Below, piece by piece: positions 33,829 to 43,246 of a DNA stretch of 64,000 nt. The translations under genes and the position numbers were made by a program. The stretch comes from Paraburkholderia lycopersici (GTDB lineage Bacteria > Pseudomonadota > Gammaproteobacteria > Burkholderiales > Burkholderiaceae). Numbering within the stretch: position 1 is the stretch's first letter; each line of letters begins with the position of its first letter. The DNA is taken from contig NZ_FMYQ01000012.1 of assembly GCF_900096975.1 (NCBI RefSeq), forward strand, positions 62,001-126,000. Reading direction: 5' to 3'. Under the pieces are notes generated by a model. It had not been told where the DNA came from and did not search any database. It saw only the letters and a list, made by a program, of their open reading frames with translations.

Positions 33829-35973
33829 ATGGAAGGGCTTTCGCAAGTCCAGGTGTTGGGCATCGACGCCGGCGGCACGATGACCGACACCTTCTTCGTG
33901 CGCGCCGACGGGCGATTCGTTGTCGGCAAGGCGCAGAGCAATCCCGAGGACGAGTCGCTCGCGATCTTCAACTCGTCGCAGGACGCGCTCGCGCACTGGC
34001 AGCGCGACGTCGACGAAGTCTATCCCGAGCTCGTGACCTGCGTGTACTCCGGCACGGCCATGCTCAACCGCGTCGTGCAGCGCAAGGGGCTCGACGTCGG
34101 GCTGCTGGTGAACAAGGGCTTCGAGCACGTGCACTCGATGGGCCGCGCGATTCAGAGCTACCTCGGCTATGCGCTCGAAGAGCGGATTCACCTGAACACG
34201 CACCGCTACGACGAGCCGCTCGTGCCGCTCTCGCGCACGCGCGGCGTCACCGAGCGCACCGACGTGCAGGGCGAAATCGTCATTCCCGTGCGCGACGCCG
34301 AAGTGCGGCTGGCCACGCGCGAACTGGCCGCAGCGGGCGCGAAAGCCATCGTGATCTGTTTCCTGCAGTCGCACAAGAACGCCACGAGCGAGCGCCTCGC
34401 GCGCGACATCGTGCGCCAGGAACTCAAGGCAATCGGCATGGATATCCCCGTGTTCGCCTCGGTGGACTACTATCCGCAGCGCAAAGAGAGCCACCGTATG
34501 AACACGACCGTACTCGAGGCGTATGCGGCCGAACCATCGCGGCAGACGCTCAAAAAGGTCAGCGACCGCTTCCGCAAGCACGGTGCGAAATTCGACCTGC
34601 GCGTCATGGCAACGCACGGCGGCACGATCAGCTGGAAAGCGAAGGAACTGGCGCGCACGATCGTCTCCGGACCGATCGGTGGCGTGATCGGCTCGAAGCT
34701 GCTCGGCGAGGCGCTCGGCTACGACAACATCGCGTGCTCCGATATCGGCGGGACGTCGTTCGACATGGCGCTCATCACGAAGGGCAACTTCGCGATCGCA
34801 TCGGATCCGGACATGGCTCGTCTCGTGCTTTCGCTGCCGCTCGTCACGATGGATTCGGTGGGCGCCGGCGCGGGCAGCTTCGTGCGGCTCGATCCGTACA
34901 GCGGCGCGATCAAGCTCGGTCCGGACAGCGCCGGCTATCGCGTGGGCACGTGCTGGCCGCAGAGCGGGCTGACCACCGTGTCGGTGTCCGACTGCCATGT
35001 GGTGCTGGGCTATCTGAACCCGGACAACTTCCTCGGCGGCCAGATCAAGCTCGACGTCAACCGCGCGCGCGAACACATCAAGGCGCAGATCGCCGACCCG
35101 CTCGGGCTTTCCGTCGAAGACGCGGCCGCGGGCGTGATCGAGTTGCTCGATCTGCAACTGCGCGAGTACCTGCGCTCGAACGTCAGCGCGAAAGGCTACA
35201 ACCCCACGGAGTTCGTCTGCTTTTCGTACGGCGGCGCGGGGCCGGTCCATACCTATGGCTACACCGAGGGACTCGGCTTCAAGGATGTCGTGGTGCCCGC
35301 GTGGGCTGCCGGCTTCTCGGCATTCGGCTGCGCATGCGCGGATTTCGAGTACCGCTACGACAAGAGCGTCGATCTGGCGTTGCCGCAACTCGCCAGCGAC
35401 GATGAGAAGACCCTGGCCGCACAAACCATCCAGAAGGCATGGTCGGAGCTGGCCGCCAAGGTGGTCGAGGAATTCCGCATCAATGGATTCGGCGAACAGG
35501 ACGTGATCCTGCGCCCGGGTTTTCGCATGCAGTACATGGGCCAGCTCAACGACCTCGAGATCGAATCGCCGATCGCGAGCGCCTCGGCCCCCGAAGACTG
35601 GGACCGCATCGTCGCGGCATTCGAGGACACCTACGGCCGCGTCTATGCCAGTTCGGCGCGTTCGCCCGAACTTGGCTTCTCGGTGACGGGCGCCATCATG
35701 CGCGGCATGGTGCTCACGCAAAAGCCGGTGCTGCCCGAAGACCCCGAAGGCGGTGCGCTGCCGCCGGCCGAGGCGCGCATCGGCGTTCGCAGGCTCTATC
35801 GGCACAAGCAATGGCACGACGCCGTCCTGTGGAAGATGGAGGCGCTCAAGCCGGGCAACGAGATCGCCGGGCCGGCGATCATCGAATCCGACGCGACCAC
35901 CTTCGTAGTCCCGAATGGTTTCGCCACGACGCTCGACAAGCACCGCCTCTTCCACCTCAGAGAAGTCAAGTAA
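33829..35973 (+). CDS. acxA: Acetone carboxylase beta subunit (HyuA-like ATPase)
   Basis: 714 residues, close to the 717 known for AcxA of Xanthobacter. The HyuA-type ASKHA fold is visible: VLGIDAGGTMTDTFFV at the N-terminus, YSGTAMLNRVVQRKG, MATHGGTISW, the second phosphate loop ACSDIGGTSFDMALI and GAGAGSFVRLDP. It provides the nucleotide-binding part of the complex that carboxylates acetone to acetoacetate at the cost of ATP. The start is set by GGAG 8 bp before ATG 33829; the longer open frame upstream runs over the promoter. The identity is fixed by the characteristic gamma-subunit gene in the same operon, since HyuA alone would be ambiguous. Confidence 0.92.
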   Translation: MEGLSQVQVLGIDAGGTMTDTFFVRADGRFVVGKAQSNPEDESLAIFNSSQDALAHWQRDVDEVYPELVTCVYSGTAMLNRVVQRKGLDVGLLVNKGFEHVHSMGRAIQSYLGYALEERIHLNTHRYDEPLVPLSRTRGVTERTDVQGEIVIPVRDAEVRLATRELAAAGAKAIVICFLQSHKNATSERLARDIVRQELKAIGMDIPVFASVDYYPQRKESHRMNTTVLEAYAAEPSRQTLKKVSDRFRKHGAKFDLRVMATHGGTISWKAKELARTIVSGPIGGVIGSKLLGEALGYDNIACSDIGGTSFDMALITKGNFAIASDPDMARLVLSLPLVTMDSVGAGAGSFVRLDPYSGAIKLGPDSAGYRVGTCWPQSGLTTVSVSDCHVVLGYLNPDNFLGGQIKLDVNRAREHIKAQIADPLGLSVEDAAAGVIELLDLQLREYLRSNVSAKGYNPTEFVCFSYGGAGPVHTYGYTEGLGFKDVVVPAWAAGFSAFGCACADFEYRYDKSVDLALPQLASDDEKTLAAQTIQKAWSELAAKVVEEFRINGFGEQDVILRPGFRMQYMGQLNDLEIESPIASASAPEDWDRIVAAFEDTYGRVYASSARSPELGFSVTGAIMRGMVLTQKPVLPEDPEGGALPPAEARIGVRRLYRHKQWHDAVLWKMEALKPGNEIAGPAIIESDATTFVVPNGFATTLDKHRLFHLREVK

Positions 35974-35984
35974 GGAGACACGCG

Positions 35985-38309
35985 ATGAACATGATATCCA
36001 GCCAGGAGGTCGGTTTCGCCGACCTGCTCAAGAACGGCCAGACCCTGAAGCAGTTCCGCGACGACATTCTGGAGCGCACAGCGAAAACGGGTCATTACAA
36101 CGGCCTCGAACGGCTCGAATTGCGCGAGCACGATCCGATCCGCTACGAAAAGATGTTTTCGAAGCTGCGCGGCGGTCTCGTGCATGCGCGCGAAACCGCC
36201 AAAAAAATCGCGGCAAGCCCCATTGTCGAGCAGGAAGGCGAGCTGTGCTTCACGCTCTACAACGCCGCGGGCGACTGCGTGCTCACGTCCACCGGCATCA
36301 TCATCCACGTCGGCACGATGGGCGCGGCGATCAAGTACATGATCGAAAACAACTGGGAGGCCAACCCCGGGATCAACCCCGGCGACATGTTCACCAACAA
36401 CGACTGCTCGATCGGCAACGTCCACCCGTGCGACATCGCGACAATCGTGCCGATCTTCTCGCACGGCAAGCTGGTCGGCTGGGTGGGCGGCGTGACGCAC
36501 GTGATCGACACCGGCGCGGTGACGCCGGGCTCGATGTCGACGGGCCAGGTGCAGCGCTTCGGTGACGGCTACATGATTACGTGCCGCAAGACCGGCGTGA
36601 ACGACACGCCGCTGCGCGACTGGCTCCATGAAAGCCAGCGCTCGGTACGGACACCGAAATACTGGATTCTCGACGAACGCACGCGCATTGCCGGCTGCCA
36701 CATGATTCGCAACCTGATCGAGGAAGTGATCGAAGAAGAAGGAATCGAGGCCTATCAGAAGTTCGCCTACGAGGTGATCGAGGAAGGACGCCGGGGCCTG
36801 CAGACGCGCATCAAGGCGATGACGCTGCCGGGCAAGTACCGCAAGGTCGCCTTCGTCGATGTGCCGTACAACCATCCGGACGTGCAGACCTCGTCGGCGT
36901 TCGCGAAGCTCGACTCGATCATGCACTCGCCCGTGGAAATGGAGATCCGCAAGGACGGTACGTGGCGGCTCGACTTCGAAGGTGCGAGCCGCTGGGGCTG
37001 GCACTCGTACAACGCGCACCAGGTCGCGTTCACGAGCGGCATCTGGGTGATGATGACGCAAACGCTCGTCCCCACGCAGCGCATCAACGACGGCGCGTAC
37101 TTCGGCACCGAGTTCCATCTGCCCAAGGGCGCATGGATGAACCCCGACGACCGCCGCACGGGCCACGCCTATGCCTGGCACTTCCTGGTTTCGGGATGGA
37201 GCGCGCTGTGGCGCGGCCTCTCGCAGGCCTACTTCAGCCGCGGCTATCTCGAGGAAGTCAACGCCGGCAACGCCAATACGTCGAACTGGCTGCAGGGCGG
37301 CGGCATCAACCAGGATGGCGACATCCATGCCGTCAACAGCTTCGAGGCGTCGTCGTGCGGCACGGGCGCCTGCGCGATCAAGGACGGCCTCAGCCATGCT
37401 GCCGCGATCTGGAATCCCGAAGGCGACATGGGCGACATCGAGATCTGGGAAATGGCGGAACCGCTGCTCTATCTCGGGCGCAACATCAAGACGAACTCGG
37501 GCGGCTACGGCAAGTATCGCGGCGGGTGCGGCTTCGAAACGCTGCGCATGGTCTGGAAAGCCCAGGACTGGACCATGTTCTTCATGGGCAACGGCTACAT
37601 GAACAGCGACTGGGGGCTCATGGGCGGCTACCCGAGCGCCACTGGCTACCGCTTCGAGGCACATCGCACCGGCCTGAAGGAACGCATCGCACTGGGCGAA
37701 AGCCTGCCGCTCGGCGGCGACGCCAACCCGGATTTTCCGGACTACGAAAATCACCTGAACGCGGGCGCCGTCATCAAGCGCGATCATCAGTGCATGACCA
37801 CGGAAGATTGCTACAGCAATTACGACCTCTACCTCAATTATCTGCGCGGCGGCCCCGGCTTCGGCGATCCGCTCGATCGCGAGCCGGAAGCCATCGAACG
37901 GGACCTGAACAATGCGCTGCTGCTGCCCGAATACGCGCAGAAGGTGTACGGCGCGGTCGCGACGAAGAACGCCAACGGCATCTGGACCGTGGACGCGAAA
38001 GCGACCGCGCTGTTGCGCGTCGAGATCCGCAACGAGCGCCTTGCGCGCTCGCAACCCACGCGCGAATGGATGAAAGGCGAACGCGAGCGGATTCTGCTCA
38101 AGCACGCGGCGCCCCAGGTGCAGCACATGTTCGCAACGAGCTTCGGGCTTTCGACGAAGTTCGAGCAGCAGTTCCGGACGTTCTGGGATCTGCCGGATTC
38201 GTGGACGCTCACCGAAGACGAGCTCGACGTGCCGACCTACGGCTCGAAATTCCGCATGGACCTCTCGAAGATGCCCGACGTCAACACTGTCGTGCTGGTC
38301 GAAGAGTAA
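35985..38309 (+). CDS. acxB: Acetone carboxylase alpha subunit (HyuB-like)
   Basis: 774 residues, similar to the 776 of AcxB. HyuB-type blocks are plain: GELCFTLYNAAGDCVLTSTG, PGDMFTNNDCSIGNVHPCDIA (in parts), GGVTHVIDTGAV, YGKYRGGCGFE and NYLRGGPGFGDPL. The acetone-carboxylase-specific region SWLQGGG-like NTSNWLQGGGINQDGD and FEASSCGTGACA distinguishes it from oxoprolinases. It contributes the carboxylation active site of the alpha2-beta2-gamma2 complex. The gene starts 11 bp after acxA with GGAG upstream. Confidence 0.93.
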   Translation: MNMISSQEVGFADLLKNGQTLKQFRDDILERTAKTGHYNGLERLELREHDPIRYEKMFSKLRGGLVHARETAKKIAASPIVEQEGELCFTLYNAAGDCVLTSTGIIIHVGTMGAAIKYMIENNWEANPGINPGDMFTNNDCSIGNVHPCDIATIVPIFSHGKLVGWVGGVTHVIDTGAVTPGSMSTGQVQRFGDGYMITCRKTGVNDTPLRDWLHESQRSVRTPKYWILDERTRIAGCHMIRNLIEEVIEEEGIEAYQKFAYEVIEEGRRGLQTRIKAMTLPGKYRKVAFVDVPYNHPDVQTSSAFAKLDSIMHSPVEMEIRKDGTWRLDFEGASRWGWHSYNAHQVAFTSGIWVMMTQTLVPTQRINDGAYFGTEFHLPKGAWMNPDDRRTGHAYAWHFLVSGWSALWRGLSQAYFSRGYLEEVNAGNANTSNWLQGGGINQDGDIHAVNSFEASSCGTGACAIKDGLSHAAAIWNPEGDMGDIEIWEMAEPLLYLGRNIKTNSGGYGKYRGGCGFETLRMVWKAQDWTMFFMGNGYMNSDWGLMGGYPSATGYRFEAHRTGLKERIALGESLPLGGDANPDFPDYENHLNAGAVIKRDHQCMTTEDCYSNYDLYLNYLRGGPGFGDPLDREPEAIERDLNNALLLPEYAQKVYGAVATKNANGIWTVDAKATALLRVEIRNERLARSQPTREWMKGERERILLKHAAPQVQHMFATSFGLSTKFEQQFRTFWDLPDSWTLTEDELDVPTYGSKFRMDLSKMPDVNTVVLVEE

Positions 38310-38357
38310 GTCCGTCGCTTTTCGCACAACCATCGAGGAATTCGAGGAGGAAACGCA

Positions 38358-38864
38358 ATGTCCACCTATACCAGGGAACAAATCCGGAATCTGGTCGACG
38401 GCAAGCTCGACTGGGACACGACGCTGCGCATGCTGTCGATGCCCAAGGACGGCGAGCGGTTTCAGATGTATGTCGAGTCGCTGCAGCAAAAGCTCGGCTG
38501 GAAGGACCGCATCGTGCTGCCGCTCGGGCCGCACCTGTACATCGTGCAGCAACGGGCGACGAAGAAGTGGGTCACGCAGTGCGACTGCGGCCACGTGTTC
38601 TGCGACTACCGCGAAAACTGGAAGCTGCACGCCAACGTCTTCGTGCGCGATACCGAAGAAGCCATGGACGAGGTTTATCCGCGGCTGATGGCGCCCGATA
38701 CGCAATGGCAGGTGTACCGCGAGTACTACTGCCCCACGTGCGGCACGATGCACGACGTGGAAGCGCCTACGCCGTGGTATCCGGTCGTCCATGACTTCGA
38801 GCCCGACATCGATGCGTTCTACTCGGAGTGGGTCAAGCTGCCGGTGCCCGAACGGGTCGATTAG
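38358..38864 (+). CDS. acxC: Acetone carboxylase gamma subunit
   Basis: 168 residues, exactly the length known for AcxC. The sequence is diagnostic: IVLPLGPHLYIVQQR, a Cys cluster CDCGHVFC (Cys75, Cys77, Cys82), YYCPTCGTMHDVEAPTPWYP (Cys125, Cys128) and LPVPERVD at the end. The cysteines form a metal-binding ribbon. This subunit occurs only in acetone carboxylases and close relatives such as acetophenone carboxylase, so it settles the identity of the operon. GAGGA precedes the ATG, and a strong terminator follows. Confidence 0.95.
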   Translation: MSTYTREQIRNLVDGKLDWDTTLRMLSMPKDGERFQMYVESLQQKLGWKDRIVLPLGPHLYIVQQRATKKWVTQCDCGHVFCDYRENWKLHANVFVRDTEEAMDEVYPRLMAPDTQWQVYREYYCPTCGTMHDVEAPTPWYPVVHDFEPDIDAFYSEWVKLPVPERVD

Positions 38865-38880
38865 TCCGATGTTTGAGCCG

Positions 38881-38943
38881 GCCGGCGCTCCCGGGCGCCG
38901 GCGCGCCCCGCTTTCGCCCCGTGCGAAGCGGGGCGTTCGTTTT
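38881..38943 (+). terminator. Tandem terminator of the acetone carboxylase operon
   Basis: Two hairpins follow acxC: GCCGGCGC/GCGCCGGC (38881-38902, 6-nt loop), then CGCCCCGCTT/AAGCGGGGCG (38904-38935), followed by TTCGTTTT. The second is a convincing rho-independent terminator, so the activator gene downstream needs its own promoter. Confidence 0.85.
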
Positions 38944-39061
38944 CCGGACGTTCGATTTCCGGACGGCCGGCTTCTTTCCGGGCACTCGCCTGATCGGCGG
39001 CGCAGAGTCCACGCACGGGACAGCGGCAACAGGACGCGCTTCCGGGCCGGACGGAGCCGAC

Positions 39062-39077
39062 TGGCTCACGCATTGCT
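39062..39077 (+). promoter_or_regulatory. Candidate sigma-54 promoter of the activator gene
   Basis: TGGCTCACGCATTGCT keeps GG-N10-GC and the TGGC and TTGCT ends of the -24/-12 consensus. It lies between the operon terminator and the activator start at 39236. If used, the activator would be under sigma-54 control, possibly autoregulated. It may be a chance match, as such regulators are often made from sigma-70 promoters. Confidence 0.45.
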
Positions 39078-39235
39078 TGTACCGGATCGACAGCGAGCCG
39101 GTCGCGACGTCGGATCGGAGTACGATATCCAGCAACGAGCCTGGCCGGTCTTGCCGGGCAGAACTGGAACTAAAAGAGGGGCCAGACGAGACGGCCTCAT
39201 GGTTCGTGGCAAACGCGAACTGCCAGGAGACATGT

Positions 39236-41269
39236 ATGCAACAGACAGGCACGCCTATGGACTGGTTTTCCAGTCCCCAGCACGATGCCGGCATCATGAC
39301 GGCATGGGAGCACCGGGTGGGCGGCGGCGAATGGCACTCGACGGAGGTGCGCGGCGTCGTCGATGATTCGTGGCAGCGCTGCCTCGTGGGGCAGGTCAAC
39401 CCGGCCGCAGACCGCGCCCCGCCGCCGCTCGGCGAGGACCAGTTGATGCGATGGCAAGGCGCCAGCGACCGTCTGATCAGCGCAAGTCTGCCGCTGATGC
39501 AGCAGACCCGCGAATTGCTGACGCAAACCGGTACGGTGATGCTGCTCGCCGACCCCGACGGCATGGTCCTGAAGCACGAAGGCGACATGCGGATCATCGA
39601 GCCCGCACACGAAATCGGGCTCATGCCGGGCTGCAACTGGACCGAACTCAATTGCGGCACCAACGCGATCGGAACTGCGCTTGCGCTGGGGCAGCCTGTG
39701 CAGATTCACGGGGCAGAGCATTTCTGCGCCGGCATCAAGCGCTGGACCTGCTCGGCAACCGTCATCCGCGATCCGTTCGATGGTCACGTGCTAGGCGTGA
39801 TCGACGTCTCGGGACTCGCGGACACCTACAGCCGCTACACGCTCGCGCTGACCGTGTCGCTCGCGGGGCGCATCGAAAGCCGGCTTGCCAAGGATGCCAT
39901 GCAGCGGCGTTTGCGCGTGCTGGACCGCTGCGCGCCGCACCTTGGCGGCAACGGCCCGGACGGCGTGCTCATCGTCGACGACCGGGGCCGCCTCGTCAAG
40001 GCGAATGCCCAGATCGTGCCCGCGCTGCGGCGTCTCGGGTTCGACGTGCAGTTCGACGCCAGCTTCGTGCTGCCAGGACTGGACACCAGATCGGGGACCT
40101 TCACCGTCGCTTCGGCGACGGCGCCGGCCTGGCTGCGTCAAGCGCACGTCGAAATCCTGCGCGAAGACGGCGATGTCCTGGGTTTCATGATCGTGATCCC
40201 CGGCGCCTCCGCGGTTCGCAGCGCGATACCGGTCACCCGCCCGCATCGCGTCGAGACCCGCGGCTTCGGGCGCGTCGTCGGAGACAGCCGCGTCTTGCGT
40301 GCGGCCGTCGACAAGGCGCGCCAGCTCGCACCCTCGAAGGTCCCTGTCCTGCTGCTCGGCGAAACCGGCGTGGGCAAGGAACTCTTTGCGCAAGGCATCC
40401 ATCAGGCCAGCGAAAGGGCAAACGGGCCATTCGTCGCGTTGAACTGCGGCGGACTCTCGAAAGACCTGCTCGCGAGCGAGCTGTTCGGCTATGCCGAGGG
40501 CGCTTTTACCGGTGCGCGAAAATCGGGCGCGGCGGGCAAGATCGAAGCTGCCAACGGCGGCACGCTGTTTCTCGACGAAATCGGCGAAATGCCGCTCGAC
40601 ATTCAGCCCCACCTGCTGCGTGTTCTGGAGGAGAACGAAATATACCGGCTGGGAGAGAACACGCCGCGCAAGGTCGACTTCCGGCTTGTCGCCGCAACCC
40701 ATCGCGACCTGAAGGACGCCATTGGAAAAGGCATGTTCCGCATGGACCTGTTTTACCGCATCGCGGTGACGACAGTGTCGATCCCGAGTCTGCGCGAGCG
40801 GATAGAAGATCTGCCGGCCCTCATTGCATACTGGCTCGAGCACATGCGCGGGTCTTATGGTTTGCAGGACAGATCGTTTGACGACGAAGCCTATGCCTGT
40901 CTGCTCAACTATTCATGGCCAGGCAACGTGCGCGAGTTGCGCAACGCAATCGAAGGTTCTCTCCTGCTGGCCGACGGCCCGGTTATCAGCGCGGAGAAAT
41001 TGCCCGCAGAGGTTCGTGCTCCGGTTGCGCCCGCCGCGTGCGGCGCGCCGGGCGTTACGAGCGCGTCGGAACCATCCACGGAAGCCTCGCTCCGAATGGC
41101 TGAAGCCGAAACGATCCGCCGGGCGCTCGATCGTCATGCCGGCAACCTCACGCAAGCGGCGAATCAACTGGGTATCGCCAAAAGTACGCTCTACGAAAAG
41201 GTTCGCAGATACGAACTCGTGGCAGCCGTCAGCCATGCGCGCCGGACAGGCGGCTTGCGCGGGACATAA
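39236..41269 (+). CDS. acxR: Sigma-54-dependent activator of the AcoR/AcxR type
   Basis: 677 residues in three parts. Residues about 60-230 are a GAF-type sensor region with NCGTNAIGTALALGQPVQIHGAEHF (in parts), as in AcoR. Residues about 340-575 are the AAA+ domain: Walker A GETGVGKE (375-382), the sigma-54 contact loop GAFTGA (422-427) and Walker B TLFLDEIGE (443-451). The C-terminus carries a Fis-type helix-turn-helix (NLTQAANQLGIAKSTLYEKV). It should activate the acx operon in response to acetone or a related alcohol. The ATG at 39236 is chosen for AGGAGA five bases upstream. It is separated from acxC by a terminator. Confidence 0.92.
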   Translation: MQQTGTPMDWFSSPQHDAGIMTAWEHRVGGGEWHSTEVRGVVDDSWQRCLVGQVNPAADRAPPPLGEDQLMRWQGASDRLISASLPLMQQTRELLTQTGTVMLLADPDGMVLKHEGDMRIIEPAHEIGLMPGCNWTELNCGTNAIGTALALGQPVQIHGAEHFCAGIKRWTCSATVIRDPFDGHVLGVIDVSGLADTYSRYTLALTVSLAGRIESRLAKDAMQRRLRVLDRCAPHLGGNGPDGVLIVDDRGRLVKANAQIVPALRRLGFDVQFDASFVLPGLDTRSGTFTVASATAPAWLRQAHVEILREDGDVLGFMIVIPGASAVRSAIPVTRPHRVETRGFGRVVGDSRVLRAAVDKARQLAPSKVPVLLLGETGVGKELFAQGIHQASERANGPFVALNCGGLSKDLLASELFGYAEGAFTGARKSGAAGKIEAANGGTLFLDEIGEMPLDIQPHLLRVLEENEIYRLGENTPRKVDFRLVAATHRDLKDAIGKGMFRMDLFYRIAVTTVSIPSLRERIEDLPALIAYWLEHMRGSYGLQDRSFDDEAYACLLNYSWPGNVRELRNAIEGSLLLADGPVISAEKLPAEVRAPVAPAACGAPGVTSASEPSTEASLRMAEAETIRRALDRHAGNLTQAANQLGIAKSTLYEKVRRYELVAAVSHARRTGGLRGT

Positions 41270-42111
41270 CGATCACCTGGGGCCCTCTTCACCGGCAAAG
41301 CGCCGGGAAATTCCGATGCTCCGCGAGGAAATCGAAACGTACCGGGAGCCCATAGACACTGACGTCAATTAGCGCCTCGATTTCTCGCAGCCGCAGCATT
41401 CTCGATCATATGCAATGCGAGGGATGACCACGGCGGGAATCCGTCTGACGACGTTCGCACGCCCCCCCGTCAAGCACCTTGCGCGCTGCCAGGTACGCCC
41501 CGGGGTGAATGGCCTTTCCGGGGCCCTTCTCGCGAGAAATCCGAATTCCACGAATACGGCCAACGGCGCAGGCGCATCGAATCCGTTCCGCCTGGACCGT
41601 ACCCAGGCAAATACTGTTGACGAGGATCACGCGTCTACGACGGAGCAGCGAGCGTACGACACCGGCGCGGCCGACCTCTTCCGAAGCACACGGGTGAGAG
41701 CGACACTGGACCACGGCAAGGCGGGTGGCATCACGGAGATGCTCGACTTCGGCCGCCGCAACCAAGACCTCGCTGAGCGCAAGCTGTTTCTGGATTCCTC
41801 GACGGCGCGACGGTAGACAAGGTGCCCAAGGTCTGACGCGACAGTACATAAATTCACTACCAGCCCGAAACAGACCGCCCCACTTTTTGATTAGTCTACC
41901 TAACTTATCTGCACCTTCGTTTTTTGTTCTGATTTCGATTCAAGTTACGGTTGCGCAATGGCCTTGCTCGCAGAGTGATGGGGTACAGCGATTGCGCAGC
42001 TCGCAGAGCGCACTGTCACGGTTGTTGATGTCCGGATGGATGCGCCGGTCCCCGCGACCTTCGCCGTCGAGGGTCGCGACGTCAGACATTCGTACGAGCG
42101 GGGGCTCTCCT
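41270..42111. other. Accessory stretch without a supported gene
   Basis: About 840 bp after acxR. Overlapping frames are open on both strands (for example 41415-41816 plus, 41406-41849 minus), but neither shows a recognisable domain or ribosome-binding site. A T-rich segment lies at about 41883-41940. This could be a decayed gene; it precedes a truncated dehydrogenase gene, suggesting past rearrangement. Confidence 0.5.
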
Positions 42112-42609
42112 ATGTCGAACCGACAACAGACCTCTCCTGCCGAGGCGGGAGAGGTCCTGGTACTCGTGGGCGCCGCCTTCGCCGTGCTTGGCGGTTGGCT
42201 CGTGGCAATGGGTTCCACGCCCTACTACGTGGTTACAGGCCTGGCACTGATTGGCTCCGGCACCCTCATGGTGCGAAGCCGGTCGGCGGGTATCTGGAGC
42301 ATCTTCTTCACGCTCGTCGCGGCACTCGTATGGTCCATTTCCGAAGTCGGACGCGACGGTTGGGAGCCCATGCCGCGTCTACTGTTGCTCGCATTGCTTG
42401 GCATCTGGTTCTACCTCAACATCGTCGTCGGCCACTCGGCAGTCGCCCGGCCAATCCGCGTTGTGGCTGCCGCCGCAGCGATCGTCTATGCGCTCACGAT
42501 CCTCGGTTTGTTTTCGCCCGACGTGCCCAGGTCACTGGCGCAACACTTTCGCTACGGGCCACTCCCGGCAGCCCAGAGCAGCGGCTCATCGGCCGGTCAG
42601 GGCGACTAG
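42112..42609 (+). pseudogene. Stand-alone N-terminal membrane domain of a PQQ-dependent glucose/quinate dehydrogenase
   Basis: 165 residues with about five membrane helices. The pattern GGWLVAMGSTPYYVVTGLAL, IGSGTLMVRSRSAGIW, SISEVGRDGWEPMPRLLLLA and the final helix IVYALTILGLFSP is that of the membrane anchor of mGDH (Gcd). In Gcd a large PQQ beta-propeller follows; here the frame stops at QSSGSSAGQGD, and none of the other frames downstream resembles the propeller. So either the catalytic part was deleted or this is a domesticated membrane protein. The last 20 residues differ from Gcd, consistent with a deletion junction. The ATG at 42112 is the likely start. Confidence 0.7.
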
Positions 42610-42895
42610 CGCCGCCTGAACAGCACGACCGGTGCAGACATCGAGCGGCGGGCAGCCTCGCCCGGTTCGCCGCCGCAGTTCCGTTCGCACGTGCCGATGA
42701 TCCTCGTTCGATCACCACCGGATCGATGGCGTGCCGCCGATCATTTCGGCGCGAACGACTTCAGCATTGATTTCGGTTCAATGTTCCATCGGGCGTAGCC
42801 AGCGCACGAAAACGCCGCGATGTCAGGCTTCATCAGACCAGTGAGGAATACCAGTTGCTTGAGCACAGGCTCCGGGATCATGGAGGTAAACCATC

Positions 42896-43246
42896 GTGCT
42901 CATAGATTTTCCAGACGAAGACACTTTCTACTATGCGAGCGGCACGATCCGGTATCACGCCGTCGTCGACGGCACACTGGTCACGTGCGAGATTTCGCCG
43001 GAGGCCCTTGAAGATTATTTTCGTGCGCGCGCTGGCCGCACTGGTCTGTTGGCCGCCTTCGCAGCGCATAGAAAGCAGATCGAATCAATCACAAGGCAGA
43101 TCCTGCCACACAGGCTCTACGCTGGACACTGCCATCTTTTCTTGCTCGACCTCATCCGCAAGCCAGGAAAAAGGGAGGCATCCACGGGGAAAAGCCGGGA
43201 AATCGTGGAAGTGACCCATTCCGGCCTGGACTGCACCGTGAGCTGA
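42896..43246 (+). CDS. DUF1488 family protein
   Basis: 116 residues with the DUF1488 pattern: LIDFPDEDTFYY, IRYHAVVDGTLVTCEISPEALEDYF (in parts), then LAAFAAHRKQIESITRQIL. The start is GTG at 42896 with GGAGG nine bases upstream; no ATG is available. The C-terminal part (KSREIVEVTHSGLDCTVS) extends beyond the usual domain and overlaps DUF-like tails seen in other Burkholderia members. Function unknown. No operon partner is evident. Confidence 0.75.
   Translation: MLIDFPDEDTFYYASGTIRYHAVVDGTLVTCEISPEALEDYFRARAGRTGLLAAFAAHRKQIESITRQILPHRLYAGHCHLFLLDLIRKPGKREASTGKSREIVEVTHSGLDCTVS

Noticed and set aside
33829..38864. Reading the HyuA/HyuB pair here as N-methylhydantoinase or 5-oxoprolinase
   Set aside because: The 168-residue gamma subunit with CDCGHVFC and YYCPTCG motifs, the subunit lengths and the adjacent sigma-54 activator identify acetone carboxylase.
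35796..39029. 1077-codon open frame on the minus strand opposite the acetone carboxylase genes
   Set aside because: It is the antisense shadow of acxA-acxB-acxC. The plus-strand proteins are unmistakable, and the minus frame is arginine/histidine-rich with no domain or ribosome-binding site; long antisense frames are expected at this GC content.
41406..41849. 147-codon minus-strand frame considered as a dehydrogenase remnant
   Set aside because: No nucleotide-binding or catalytic motif could be found; the overlap with an equally long plus-strand frame leaves no basis to choose.
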